From Rhabditoides inermis (taxonomy: Eukaryota > Nematoda > Chromadorea > Rhabditida > Rhabditidae), in the NCBI GenBank assembly GCA_963966185.1, contig CAWZYM010000301.1, forward strand, positions 767,501-831,500: a stretch of 64,000 bases of DNA. The letters are read 5' to 3'. Within the stretch, counting starts at the first letter, position 1; each line of letters begins with the position of its first letter. Shown here in pieces: positions 1 to 11,255 of the stretch. Both the position numbers and the translations under genes were made by a program. Below the pieces are notes generated by a model. The model had not been told where the DNA came from. It did no database searches and saw only the letters and a list, made by a program, of their open reading frames with translations.

Positions 1-60
1 GAATCGAACCCTCGTCGAATGCAAGAGCGCATCCATGCTGACCACTACACCACAGGCGCG
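1..60 (-). tRNA. tRNA-like sequence, truncated by window edge
   Basis: Read on the minus strand this has a tRNA A-box (TGGTGTAGTGGTCAGCA) and, about 33 bases later, a B-box (GGTTCGATTC). The best anticodon stem, GGATG/CATTC, leaves an 8-base loop instead of 7, so the anticodon cannot be assigned cleanly (CUC of Glu is the nearest guess). The 3' acceptor half lies outside the window. It sits downstream of the donor of the macro-domain exon at 122-220, so it is probably intronic. It could be a degenerate tRNA or the head of a tRNA-derived repeat. Confidence 0.4.
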
Positions 61-121
61 AGCATAACAAAAGACGAGAGACGGTACAAGACCACACTTG
101 TCACCACACCCATCCACTCAC

Positions 122-513
122 CTCACGGCTCTCCAGGTACTTCCACAAGAACTGCATGACCAACTTGCACGCCAACGCCTTGGGGAAGTGGTAGATCCCA
201 GTAGAAATCGTGGGGAACACCTGAAGAGAGACGGAGGGACGGAGAGAGAGGGGGAGCACATACGATGGATGAGTGCTTGTTGTGGATGGCCAGGTCGATG
301 GCGCTGCGGTAGCACTCGACGAGAACGTCGCGCATCTCCTCAGGCGGCTCCTCCTCGGCGTTGGCGTACCACTGCGGCCCGCTCACGTGAACGACCGCTG
401 GAAGCGACGCTCACTACCTTCCTCTCTCTCCCTTCTCCCCTCCTCTCTCCCCCTCTCCCCTCTCCGCTGCCACGTACCACGAACATGACGCATTTCGAAC
501 GCGGGGGTGATGC
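122..513 (-). CDS. Macro-domain protein (MACROD/GDAP2-like), partial
   Basis: Three exons read leftward (about 478-513, 264-397, 122-220) joined across introns of 80 and 43 bp with GT..AG ends. The translation carries the second half of a macro domain: a VVHVSGP strand followed by W, a helix RDVLVECYRSAIDLA, then FPTISTGIYHFPK, the family's phosphate/ribose-binding loop, and a closing helix ending KYLESRE. Macro domains bind ADP-ribose, and the MACROD branch removes it from proteins or O-acetyl-ADP-ribose; whether this one is catalytic cannot be judged because the N-terminal AND/GGG part is missing. The upstream exons were not found between 513 and 940, which holds AT-rich and short-repeat sequence, so the gene may be broken there or have a longer intron. 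The last exon ends in a donor at 121, so the coding sequence continues beyond the left edge. Confidence 0.65.
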
Positions 514-1141
514 TCAGGTAAATTAGTGCACAGTGAAGAGGCAGGAAAACATCTTGCACACTCCAAACACAGAGTTTTCACCGTGTAAATCTGTGCAACG
601 TGGTTGCACAGTGAATGCGCAGCGAGTGCGCACTGTCTTCACTGTGCAAACATGTGCAACAGCGAGTTGCAACATTTGAAAGCAACAGGTAATCGTCGTT
701 CTTTCTTGCAAATCGATAAGGATTTAGGTTAAAATGATTCTTTCAAACATTCCGAGTCAAACATAAGTCTCCACTGTACCTTTAAATGCAATAACACAAA
801 AACAAAATGTATACCACTCTTCACTCACATTAGAACAAACCAATAATACACCGGTCACCGCTGTTTTCTTAGATCTGGACATTCAATTAGAACAATATAA
901 TGTGAAAACTAAATTATATAATAAAACAGATAATTACCAATTTGAAGTTATACGTTTTCCACATTCAAGTAGCAATATATCTAATATCTAGGCGCATTCC
1001 TTTGAACTGTCTTCATGATCAGAATATATCGTTGTTCAACAATGTTTCAAGATTTCCAAACGAGAGCTTTTCAGAAATGGATTTGACAAAACTATTTAAA
1101 AATAAAATAGCCACGTCAATACTGACCAATCCCAACCTACT
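514..1141. other. Intergenic or intron sequence, no gene recognised
   Basis: From 530 to 660 short motifs around CACTGTGCA/TGTGCAAC recur several times. The rest is AT-rich with no convincing exon. Missing N-terminal exons of the macro-domain gene were looked for here and not found. Confidence 0.5.
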
Positions 1142-1434
1142 ATTATCTTTTAAAAGGACTTCCGTAAGAGAAGAGTTTGTGTTACCCAACGTAATGCAAC
1201 AAAAGCTCATGCATTTTATCAATCGAAATAGTAAACAAACCTGCTCTTTCTGCTATTGCGAGCAAATGTTGTACGTCGGCAAATTGATTTCGGTATCTGA
1301 TCGATTATATATATCTTGTCGAACTATTGGAGCAGGTTTGTGTACTATTTCGATTGATAAAATGCATGAGCTTTTGTTGCATTACGTTGGGTAACACAAA
1401 CTCTTCTCTTACGGAAGTCCTTTTAAAAGATAAT
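1142..1434. mobile_element. Foldback element, family 1, copy A
   Basis: Two 105-base arms (1142-1246 and 1330-1434) are inverted copies of each other with only a couple of mismatches, separated by an 83-base AT-rich centre. The arms begin ATTATCTTTTAAAAGGAC and end near AAACCTGCTC. A second full copy lies at 35577-35880 and one isolated arm at 3435-3523. This is the layout of a non-autonomous foldback or MITE. The 150-codon open frame across it is a by-product of the palindrome and not a gene. Confidence 0.85.
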
Positions 1435-1458
1435 GAATGTACTTTTATTGGATTTCAT

Positions 1459-2062
1459 ATAAATCTAATTGCATTAACATAAACCAAAAAATATTTTTTA
1501 AAGAATCCAACTGTTCACCCATCTTGTTGAGTCCAAAATTGTATAAATTTTGCAAAAAAGAGTTTGGGCAATGCTGATAGGAAAATTTACAATCCCAATG
1601 TCATTTCTATGTAAAATCATGTAGTACAAAAATTTTGCCTTCGGCCGGAATCGAACTCGAGCTATGTATCTCAACGGGCGCAATCGCTAACCACAACACT
1701 ACTGTGCGCACGGCAGGGCACGCGATCTGAAAGATATGAGTGCAATCCACAGGCAGTGCGGAATGTGCACCTCTCGTCTGCTGGGGGCAGCCGGTGCGCG
1801 CCACCCCCCCCCCCCCTAAAAAACCATCCGTACACAGGGGATTGCCTGCCCCTCAGGGGGCGCGCGCGTATCTCGCTTCCTACAACAGCTAGCGTTACCG
1901 AAATCGAAACTTAACCATTTTCTAACATCCTGATAACATCTATCAGCATCACATTGTTCTCGCAAAGATTCTAAGCGACCTTTCGTTCAGTCGCCTTTTG
2001 CCGATTCTAGCGCGCGACTAGGGTTAACACAAACCAACCAGCGCTGCCGCGCTGGTTGTAAT
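1459..2062 (-). repeat. 604 bp dispersed repeat with tRNA-like core, copy A
   Basis: This segment matches 37056-37659 over its whole length with scattered substitutions. On the minus strand the middle contains a tRNA-like promoter: A-box-like TGTGGTTAGCG (about 1685-1695) and B-box AGTTCGATTCC (about 1647-1657). Further features are a run of 12 or more C near 1805 and a perfect hairpin with 9-bp arms, AACCAGCGC/GCGCTGGTT (2036-2057), at the right end. It starts directly after foldback copy A. A tRNA-derived SINE is the simplest reading, but no 3' A-tail was seen. Confidence 0.7.
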
Positions 2063-2138
2063 TTAGGCATAAATTAAACATAAAGAACAATTTTACAAGA
2101 TTTATGCAGTCGTTCTATTAATTTGGATTGATCTAGTT

Positions 2139-2274
2139 GAGAGTCCATCACCTGACAGATATACTATATACTCTGCGTCTCATACACTGATCTACCCACT
2201 CTGCCTGTCTGCACTCTCAGCCTCTGTGTCTAGCCGTTCTAAATCAGTTGAGAGTCCATCACCTGACATATTCA
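2139..2274 (+). repeat. Short direct repeat pair
   Basis: The phrase AGTTGAGAGTCCATCACC plus TGACATA occurs at about 2139-2165 and again at about 2248-2274, separated by about 85 bases. No coding frame is associated with it. Confidence 0.7.
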
Positions 2275-2367
2275 GTCGTCCCAAACATGCCTTGTCCACT
2301 TTCTACTCCTTTTCTATTTTCACGTGTATGTGAATGTATTAACCTACTCTTTTGCGGCCATTAGTGA

Positions 2368-2480
2368 ATCATGCAACATACAATATACCATCATACAATC
2401 ATACCATCATACCATCATAATACGGTATCATACCATCATACCATAATATCATACCACCATACCACCATATTATTAAATAC
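2368..2480 (+). repeat. CATCATAC/CACCATAC microsatellite
   Basis: Imperfect tandem repeats of ATACCATC and relatives. The surrounding 2062-3430 holds no gene I can support; open frames there are short and lack consistent splice borders. Confidence 0.75.
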
Positions 2481-3434
2481 CGTCATATTTTCCAGCGTTT
2501 TTGGGAGCGGGTACGCCCTTGTATCTTTATCACACGCTTCACAGCGCCTTTTGTGCAGTTTACACGTTTTAAACGCTCTGGAAACTGTAAAACGGTCTTT
2601 GGTTACATCCGTATGTTGTCCTCGCCTTGGTCCGTTTTCTCTGTGTTTGGAAGAACCCAAAACGTCTTTATTTGATGTCTATCTACATAAATTTACCAGT
2701 AGTACATATATGGTATACATACGTAGATTTAGATTTTGTCATGTTCAGTCTGGACCCGAGAAGGAGTCACCAAGGTGAACCAAAAAGGTTGAGAGATAAG
2801 ACATATTGAAAATAGAGGAGGAAATGACAAGAGATGTGTTTGTCAGAACTGACACCGTCCAGGGTTGAGGCAGCAGCTTCGGCATGGGCTCTGAATGTTT
2901 TTTTTCTTCTTCTCGTGTACATGTAAGGATTTTTTTGTAGAGGTAAATTCTTGTTTCGCAAAATGGAAGAGTTATCCATGCACATCGTTGTATTCTTCTA
3001 AAAAAGCCGCTGAATTCGACCCCTTTCTGGTGGCACGGCGATGATCGCTTTTGCATATCCACGCGACCATCGAGCGAGAAAAGGCAGTTCTGCGCGAACG
3101 ATACCTGCTCTTCGAAGATGTGTTGACACGATCGGCTTCATCGGATCTAACTCAGAGTTGTGTGGCTCCTGGAAAAGGCTTTGCGTCCATTTTTGTCCAA
3201 AGAAAGGGAGTCGATGGTCGGACGCTCGGACGGGGTCGATCACCACTGTATGAACTATGAACCTAGGCAAACAAACATACAAACAACGGCGGCTTCCTCT
3301 CCCACATACGTTCAATTAAATAGTTGCGTTTCTTCATTTCATCTTGAGTGTGAGAATCGTTTTCGACATGGGAGAGAGAGAGAGAGATCTCTTACATTCA
3401 AAACTTAACAATGATAATGACAAAAACAATGAAA

Positions 3435-3523
3435 ATTATCTTTTAAAAGGACTTCCGTAAGAGAAGAGTTTGTGTTACTCAACGTAATGCAACAAAAGCT
3501 CATGCATTTTATCAATCGAAATA
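3435..3523 (+). mobile_element. Solo arm of foldback family 1
   Basis: Matches the left arm of 1142-1434 and 35577-35880, and shares the ACTCAACG variant with the second of these. The inverted partner arm is absent; the sequence diverges after AATCGAAATA. It is a truncated element or the product of deletion between arms. Confidence 0.8.
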
Positions 3524-3582
3524 TTGTTCTAAAGGGAAAAATAAGGGAGAGAGAGAGCAAAAGAGAAGAGAAATGAGCGAAC

Positions 3583-3594
<12 letters not shown>

Positions 3595-3635
<41 letters not shown>
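3595..3635 (+). repeat. (AG)n tract
   Basis: Uninterrupted GA dinucleotides just outside the 3' end of the minus-strand gene at 3787-5773. Confidence 0.9.
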
Positions 3636-3786
3636 GTACGCACCTTCCGTCTGTGCGACAGGCGAAACAGGTGATGATAGTGGTGGAGCAGTGCATTCTT
3701 GATAAGGGTCAGAAGGAGAAGGAGAAGGAGGAGGAGATGGAGATGGCGACGCCGGCCCTTCAGGAGTGGATATCTTCGGGAGGAAT

Positions 3787-5693
3787 CTACAATCCACTGA
3801 ACAATTATAAGGTTAAGTAACGTTACCTCGGCGGCGGTGGTTGAAAATCGTTGTTCGCAACATTGGAAGTGGGTGTGATAGAAGTGATCTTGTCTCTCTC
3901 CTCCCTCCACTTTTCTTCAGTGAGCAGCTCCGCATCGGATGACCACACGAGATCGCCATTCTTACACACAACAGGGAAGGAAAGGGCGTATTGAATGAGT
4001 ATTCTGGTTGAGAAGAGAAACCCATAAGATGATCTCACCTTGCAAAGCATTCCGACGGACACGGTTACTTTCATTTCACTATCAGTGTATTTCCTTTTTA
4101 TGAAGGAACTAATGTTATGGCGTTGCTTCGATTGATGTTCCGCGTTACCAAAGTGAGTGAGATAATCAGGAGAAACTGGAAAGACACGAATCAATCCATA
4201 GTACACGAGGAACTCGCCTTTTTCAAGGTAATAACACATGAGAAATGGGATCACTTTTGCGACCGAAAGAGCAATAGAGTTCAGCCAGACCTGAAATTTT
4301 ACAACAATTAATATGGATGTACTTTCAAATAAACTACGTATTTTCCGATCAGCACCACTAATCAAAAACAAAAGCTGGTGAAATGGAGGCAAAACACAGA
4401 TATGGCAGAGATTCAAAACAAACGAAGGCAACACTGAAAATATTTTATAGGCAACACTGAAAATATTCACATCGGTTTAAAAAAAAAACAAATGCAACAG
4501 TACCTTTCATCTACAAACGAAGTACCACCAATCAGTTCACTAGGAAACGACAGAAATTGCAGTCGCAGTGTCTTATCTGGAAGAAAAGTGGTTTTGAATT
4601 TTCTCTAACACAAACAACTATTTTTTTACCATATCGCCGCGAGACAACTTGCAGAGTAGATAAATTAGAAATTGCGTGGATGATGTCATGGCACGCTCTC
4701 GGTCAAATCAAGGGAGAGAACAGATGCAGCCTCAAAACAGCATGTGTAAGGACACCGCAACTCGGAATCACTAACCGGCAGTGCTATTCTCTCCATAGGT
4801 CGAGGCTTCTGCAAGAATCGTCTCCCAATATCCCGGATCTTCTTTCCCATCCACTTCTGCTTTTCCAGACGCTTCTCGCCCGTGCTCGTGCCTGAATCAA
4901 GAGATCAAAAATATGATCATCTTTCCGAAAGTACTTTTTAACTTACCTGCAGAGTACTTGACAATGAGTGGATAGAGCAGTTTCCAGAGAGTTGAGATGT
5001 TTGCGCACGTATCAAAGGTCTAGATTTTTCAAATTATCGATAATAAGTGAAAGCTAGCTTACCTCCAGATTCTTGTTCGCCGGCAGAAGCGACCAGTCAG
5101 CCAGCTGGTCGTTAATTGATTTGTAAGGGTGTCCGTCTGTTTTGTCGACGCTGACAAACTCCGGATCGACATCGCGCAGCCAAATGCGGGTGGCATCTGA
5201 AAGTGAGCGATAGAAAAATCAGATAGGCGACACTAACGCATCGACCTTGTTCAACAGTCGTGTCGATTAGACGAGCCACTCGGTCGAGGATGTCTCTAGA
5301 CGAGCGATCTGATGGCTCTTGTCCCATTGCCTCATCCTTCTCGAATCCACTCGGCTCATCCACTGGCTCACAGACAGACTGTTCAGACTGTTGCTGTTCA
5401 GGACTCATCACAGCTGCAGGCGAAGTCGAAGCCTCGATTGGCTGCACTGCAACCTCTCCACTCGTTGTGTCGTCTGTAGGCTGCTGCAGAGAAGTGAGCT
5501 CGGACGAGCGCTCGATCGAAACACTCCTCCTCTTCCGTCTCTTCGCTGTCTGCTTCTTCACTGGAGACTGCTCCTCGTCTGCAGAGCATCTCTTGCGGTC
5601 AACCACGAGAACCGGCTGAAATCATCTCTCTCTTCCCTGCTCTCTCACACCCCTCTTCCTCTCTCTCTCACTCTCTCTCTCTCTCCCTCTCTC

Positions 5694-5744
<51 letters not shown>

Positions 5745-5773
5745 TTCACATCTTCGTCTTCCTCTACTTCCAT
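3787..5773 (-). CDS. Unrecognised basic/acidic nuclear-type protein
   Basis: Exons read leftward: a short acidic start MEVEEDEDVK (ATG at 5773), an intron made mostly of (CT)n, then an exon ending near 5245 with a lysine/arginine cluster KKQTAKRRKRR typical of a nuclear localisation signal, a Ser/Glu/Gln-rich stretch, and a helix SRDILDRVARLID. Further exons near 5065-5198, 4950-5020 and 4750-4890 encode a conserved-looking globular part with several Trp (IWLRDVD, ADWSLLP, LWKLLYP) and a basic helix KKIRDIGRRFL. Probable later exons at 4035-4290 and 3832-4025 follow, ending PPPP before a tiny last exon with a stop at 3787. Borders after 4750 are uncertain. I do not recognise the family. A chromatin or RNA-associated role is only an inference from the charge pattern. 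Confidence 0.5.
5655..5742 (+). repeat. (CT)n tract in first intron
   Basis: Interrupted (CT)n that fills most of the first intron of the gene at 3787-5773; in sense orientation it is a purine (AG)n run. Confidence 0.9.
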
Positions 5774-6289
5774 CTTCACTTTCAATTTTTTTTAAATAAT
5801 ACTCCGAGTCAAAAATAAGTCGCCATTGTTCCTTTAAAGCCACCCTAAATTTTGTGTATAAGTCGAGAATCCCACGTGGAAGAATATTGAAAAAACAACA
5901 GTTTTTAACAATAAAATCACATTCAAAAATGAATGGAACATGGTTTATTTATAAAAAAATGTTGTATTTTGATATACTGTCATGTAACAGTCGTAGTTTA
6001 TGTGAGAAATTCAGAGTGGTGTATTCCTTTATCACTTTCAACTTCAACGCCACCAGTAAACATCTGATATCTCCTCTTCTCAGACTGACATGTGAGTGAC
6101 TGCAGAATGACACTTCAATCAGAGTTTGAGAAATACAAATACAAATAAGTAAACTATATTGAATAGTCAGTAGTCGCATACACTTCAAACTCCCTCTTCT
6201 CCCTTTTCTCCCTTTTCTCCCTCTTCTCCCTCTTCTCCCTCTTCTCCCTCTCCCTCTCCCACTCTTTTTAACGTTTCATAGTTATGTCC

Positions 6290-6780
6290 TGAGTGCGATT
6301 GGAGCACGGGGGAAGTTCGAACTCGGTACGCGATGCTGACAGGTTCTCATTTGCATACCAGTGCAGCACAGTGCTATATCGATCGGCCGTGCCACGTTTG
6401 ACGGTGCGTGCAATTGAGGCGGCCTGCGGGATGTGGCAGGAGAGAGGGGGGGCGGCGGACGCGCAGATCCGATCGATTGGATCATCCAAGTCCACCCATG
6501 CCCTGCCACGCGCCGCGCATTTCTATATGTGTTCTTGTGGCACATTGATCAGTGATACGATGACTACTTCATATCATGCGATCTTTCCCTCTTTTGTATA
6601 GTTCCGCATACGAAGATGTGTTCTATCTGACTATGTTGTGGAAGAGCGGTTATTTCGGGCAGCAGCGACTGTAGGGATAGAGGGGGCGGGGCCGAGTGTG
6701 CTGTGTGCGGCTGTTGCCCTGTCGCCTGTTTTTTTCTTTCGCGCATGCTTGCGTGCACACTCACTTGATAGCATTTATAG
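6290..6780 (+). repeat. GC-rich dispersed module, longest copy
   Basis: Segments recur, in inverted order, at 10920-11255 (for example ATGACTACTTC.TAT, then CGCGCAGATCCGATCGAT, and later GTGTGCGGCTG.TGCCCT), and the last ~120 bases also match 9660-9790 in direct orientation. The module contains GATCGATC-like palindromes and an octamer-like ATTTGCAT. It has no open frame of note. It may be a promoter-bearing repeat or a decayed transposon. Confidence 0.6.
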
Positions 6781-7729
6781 CGATTTTATTTAACCTTTGT
6801 CTTGTGAATTATGTGTTTCGTTCTTGTATCACTACTGGTGGCTGGGGTCATGTTTATACGAATTTGTATATGGCGCAATATAGCGGCGCGGCGGTGGGCA
6901 CATAGACCGGTGGTGGTGGTGTGCGCAGACCGCACGGCACATATCGGCCCGGATCTCTATTAAATGCATACATCGTTAGCACCATTGTTTATAACGCCCT
7001 ATTCATCTGGTTCTTTCTCGGTTCGGTTGTGTGGTGTGGAAGATGTGTGGATGCGTGGCGAGGGCTGGCGCATTTTGCGTTCTCTGAGCTGCGCGTGTCT
7101 GTCTGCCTGTGTTCTCTCTGGCCGCCGCCCGCTCAGCGAGTGCGAGACCACCCACGAAGAATGCTCTTTTGGTGGAGGCGGAGCCGAGCGAGAGCTTTGT
7201 TGCCTGTCTATCCCGCACGAAGTACACTTATGATCCGCTCACTAGAGCGTTCTTGCTTGATAGTTCGCGCATTTCTCTTTTTATGTCGTTGTTTACAAGC
7301 ATATACCAAGCAGGCGCGAACCCAAAGGAAAAATTCGGAGATTCTGATGGTGTGGCTACAGTATCCCATTTTTAGAATACGGTATGAGAAGAGAGTAGAA
7401 ACATTCGTATACCCAATTTGAATGGGAAACTAATTTGATGGATGAGAGCCGCTTTACTCGAGCCTACCGCGTATCACCACCCTGACAGTCGCGAAATATC
7501 GACAGTGGGCGGGGCATGCTAACAGTATGCAAATGAGGCGCGGTCGGGCAACCAGAAATGACGGCTGTCTCGCCATTCCCTCATTCCCTGCCCACAGATA
7601 GCGCAACGGTGAGCAAGACGTGCCCCGAGATTCTTTCTCTCTCCCCTCTCTTTCTATTTCCCCTCTCTCTCATTCTTTCCCGCTCCTGTCACCCTTCTCT
7701 CTCCCCTCTCTTCCTCTCTCCCCTCTCTT

Positions 7730-7799
<70 letters not shown>

Positions 7800-8050
7800 C
7801 GCGCGTATACTCTTGCTATCCATGGTGCACTCTTTCTTCCTTCCAGGTAAATCGGAACTAGCTTCCATGCAAGATTCTCGTTCATTTCTCTCTCTTTGTT
7901 TTGTTGATGAATAGGTGTTTACGCGACTTTTGATCATGCATTCTTCAGATGGCATTGACGCACCAGGAGGAAGAGCCCCTCAGTGGTATGCTGTACAATG
8001 TGAGGATACTTCGATTTCTTGTCGTAATACACATATTGTTGTGACGTTGC
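6781..8050. other. Upstream region of 8051 gene, includes (CT)n 7736-7797
   Basis: No supported coding exon. Contains a long pure (CT)n block (7736-7797) and an acceptor-like TTCTTCAG at 7943-7950 followed by ATGGCATTG; that short open stretch does not splice in frame to the exon at 8051 and is left out of the gene. Confidence 0.5.
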
Positions 8051-9474
8051 ATGCTGCAGGCATTCTTGCGGTCCCAGCGGGCGGAGATGGCTGAGCTGCA
8101 TGCCGCCAAGAATCTGAAGATGGCGGAGATGCGGGAGAAGAGGCACAAGAAGGCGCTGACCATCGAGAAGGCCGAAACGGCTCGTCTGCGCAAAGAAAAC
8201 GCCGTTCTTCAGGTGAGTACTCTTAAGACCATGGTGATATATCACCATTCACCACGTGAGGCATTTTGTGGATTTTGAACATACAGTATACGAACGAATT
8301 GCGCTGCAGAATTTTTAAATGACGTTCATATTTCTGTTTCGCATTCTCTCAAACATGACTTTGCGGCGTAGTGAGTAAGTAGCTCGTCCCTTTCTATCGC
8401 TCACTCAAGCAACGTTTTGCTAAGAAATGCACAGATTTTGATCTAACCACCTGGCACCTGGAACCTGGATTCTCTTTGTGCAAAGGCGAACTGTGCGGCC
8501 AATCAATGTGTGCCTTACAGGAGACGGTGGCGGAGTTGACCCGCCGTCTGACGTTCGCTGTGCTGCCCGGGCAGAAGGTGGGCGAGTGGGAGTGGAGCGG
8601 CTTGCTCGCAACTGATGTGCCGGTGAGTGTGATGGAGGAGAGGGGGGGGGGGTGAGGTTAAGGGAATGCATGTTTTTTCGTAATGAATCTAGTTTGCAGG
8701 CCAAGGGGAATGCGACCCACGGATCGGATGGCGATGCGAGGCTGAAGAATGTTCCAGCCGAGTGAGTTTTCTTCATATTATTATGTTCGATGCATTAATA
8801 GTGATGAACATGCCTTTTGCAGGCCACTCATGGATCCGTGCCGCACGTGTTGCATCGCCACGTTCTGGATGCAACCCATGGCGGACGGGCACGCTGCTGG
8901 TGCCGGCCGGATCTTCTCTGTGAGTGTTTGATCTGTATTGCGCCTTGTATGTTGGATTGACTTTGTAGAGTGGATGGAGCGTTTAAGTAGATGGATGGAT
9001 ACATTCGTTGTGCTGACTGATCAGAGATGAACAATCAGCTGTTAGTAGATTGAACAATGTTTCCAATATTAAAAATGCATTACATTTTACGCACAACGAG
9101 GTCAGTGTGCATTGTGCATACATAATAATTAGTTACTCATATGAAGAATCAGCAACTATCTGCAAATATGTTGTTTGTAGGGTGGAAAGGTCTCGAGTCG
9201 CAGGCCCGTAGGGCGCACGGCAATCACGTCGTGCTCTGCCTGCTCGCCCAGCCGGTCTACAACAAGCAGTTCCAGAAGGGAGCATCGCATGTGCTACTTG
9301 GTGAGTTTTAAACTTTGTTCACACCTTTTTTGTGTGATGAGACCGGGTTGATGATTGCTTTGGTTGCAGCGCAAGCTGAAGGAGGAGGGCTCGAAGCCGT
9401 TGGTGCTGCTGCCTCTGGAGCAGTTCAAGTATGAGGCGGATTGGATGGCTGCTCAGAATAAAATCGGATATTAA
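8051..9474 (+). CDS. Unrecognised coiled-coil and Cys-containing protein
   Basis: Seven exons: 8051-8213, 8521-8622, 8700-8761, 8823-8919, 9181-9300 and 9370-9474, plus a possible untranslated leader; all junctions keep frame and use GTGAGT-type donors. Residues 1-54 are a charged amphipathic helix (repeated AEM/KMAEMREKRHKKAL, ending RLRKENAVLQ) that should form a coiled coil. The middle has CRTCC and later CSAC, then a Ser/Arg-rich stretch. The C-terminus is LLPLEQFKYEADWMAAQNKIGY before TAA. A polyadenylation signal AATAAA follows at about 9609. About 215 residues. The family is not recognised. The ATG at 8051 overlaps an acceptor-like TGCTGCAG, so an upstream exon could replace the first codons. 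Confidence 0.6.
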
Positions 9475-9659
9475 GCGATTCAGATGTAAGTATCTAGGAA
9501 GTATATAATTTAAGACATTGTGACTTAGACTTGTTTATGACTTATGTGAGGCTTTCGACTTGTGTTGTTTTTTTCGATCTTTCTATACGTATTGTTTGTA
9601 TACCCCTTAATAAAAACGGTTTTGGTTGTGACGTCTTTCTACAGTAATTCCTGTTCCTT

Positions 9660-9820
9660 TCCCTTGCCCGCTCTGTTTGGTTGTGGATGGTAGAGGGGCG
9701 AGGCCAAGTGTGGTGTGTGCGGCTGCTGCCCTTTTGCCCTGTTCTCCCCTGCCAACATGCTTGCGCGCGCACTCACTTGATCATTTTCAACTTGCTCTCC
9801 ATTTTACGTGTTTTCTCGCG
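9660..9820 (+). repeat. GC-rich dispersed module, second copy
   Basis: Matches the right part of 6290-6780 in the same orientation and the reverse of 10920-11065, including CATGCTTGCG and CACTCACTTGAT. It also shares TTTTCAACTTGCTCTCCAT with the inverted copy. Together with 10920-11065 it forms inverted arms around a 1.1 kb pyrimidine-rich spacer. Confidence 0.65.
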
Positions 9821-9999
9821 TGAGGGAGGGAGGGAGGAAGGGAGAGAGAGAGTATGAAGTTCTGGAACGGTAGGGCTTTTGATGTTACTTTCATGATTAA
9901 AAAAAATTATATGCGAAACTGAACACATGATAGAAAAAAATATTCAGTTTCTGTCTGTCACAAGTCACTCACTCGTCCTCGTCAAAGCCACTGAAACTC

Positions 10000-10513
10000 T
10001 CTCTCTCTCTCCTTCTCTCCCTTCCCCCCTCTCTTCGTCTCTCTCTCCGTCTCTCTCCGTCTCTCTCCCTCTTTTTCTCCCCCTCTCTCCTTCTCCCTCT
10101 CCCTCTCTTTCTCCCTCTCTCTCAACCTTTCTGGCTCTCTCTCATTCCCCCTCTCTTTTTCTCCCTCTCTCTCCCTCTTCCTCTCTCCGTCTTTCTCCCT
10201 CTGTTTCTCTGTCTCTCTCACTCTCTTTCTCTTTCTCTATACCTCTCGCTCTCCCTCTCTCTCTAATTCTCTGTCTCCCTCTCTTTCTACCTCTATCTCT
10301 ACCTCTCTCTCCCTCCCTTTCTCTCTACCTCCCTCTTCCCTTTCTCCTTCCCTCTCGCTCTCTCCCTCTCTCCTTCTCTCCTCTCCTTCTTCTCTTTCTT
10401 TTTCTCTCTTTCTCTATTCTCTCTCCCTCTCTCTCTCCCTCCTCCTCTCTCTCTCCCTCCTCCTCTCTTTCTCGCTTTCTCTCTCCCATCTCCCGCTCTC
10501 TTTCTCTTTCTCT

Positions 10514-10551
<38 letters not shown>

Positions 10552-10673
10552 CTCTCGCTCTCGCTCTCTCTACCTCTCTCTCTCTTCCTCTTTCTCTCTT
10601 TCTCGCTTTCTCTCTAATCTCTCCCACTCTCTCCCTCTCTCTCATTCTCCCTCTTTCCGTCTCTTTTCGTCTT

Positions 10674-10753
<80 letters not shown>

Positions 10754-10800
10754 TCTCTTTCTCCCTCTCTCTCTACCTCGCTCTCTCCATCTCTCTACCT
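10000..10800 (+). repeat. 800 bp pyrimidine-rich low-complexity block
   Basis: Almost pure C/T, mainly (CT)n with CCCTCT and TTTCTC interruptions. The long open frame through it, reading Leu/Ser/Pro only, reflects composition and is not a gene. Confidence 0.9.
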
Positions 10801-10919
10801 CCTCCTCATGAATTGAGTGAGTTCACGTTATTGCTAAAAGGAACTTTAGATATTACTTTATAAAAATTCTAGCGCGAGCCTTTTTTAACCCAAAAAAGGA
10901 CGATGCGCGCCCTCTCTAA

Positions 10920-11255
10920 TAACATGCGCGAGGAAACAGGTGAAATGGAGAGCAAGTTGAAAATGATCAAGTGAGTGCGCGCAAGCATGTTGGCAGGGGA
11001 GAACAGGGAAACAGGGCAGCAGCCGTACTCTGCACACCCGGCCTCGCATCCTCTACCATTCACAACCAAATAGCGCTGCTGCACTGCGATTGGGCCCGAA
11101 ATGTGCAAATTCGAATCATTGCCAGATAGAGCATAATAAGAAGTAGTCATCGTATCACAGATCAATAATTTAGAAATGCGCGGCGCGTAGCAGGATGTGG
11201 GCGGCTCTGGATGATCGAATCGATCGGATCTGCGCACCAAGCGCGCCCTCACCCG
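10920..11255 (-). repeat. GC-rich dispersed module, third copy, inverted
   Basis: Inverted relative to 6290-6780; both the GATCGATC-containing half (11160-11250) and the GTGTGCGGCTG half (10960-11065) are present. It lies just beyond the 3' end of the RECQ1-like gene. Confidence 0.6.

Noticed and set aside
942..1394. 150-codon open frame on the plus strand
   Set aside because: It spans the foldback element and reads identically out through both arms; composition and the palindrome explain it.
2436..2660. Minus-strand frame with CKLHKRRCEACDK resembling a zinc-binding exon
   Set aside because: No acceptor/donor pair or partner exons fit, and it runs into a CATCATAC microsatellite; kept only as a curiosity.
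3512..3910. Ser/Pro-rich frame just right of the (AG)n tract as last exon of the 3787-5773 gene
   Set aside because: The phase from the preceding exon leads to a stop at 3787, so the Pro-rich frame is probably 3' untranslated sequence.
9927..10811. 294-codon open frame of Leu/Ser/Pro/Phe
   Set aside because: Pure (CT)n low complexity; any frame through such sequence stays open.
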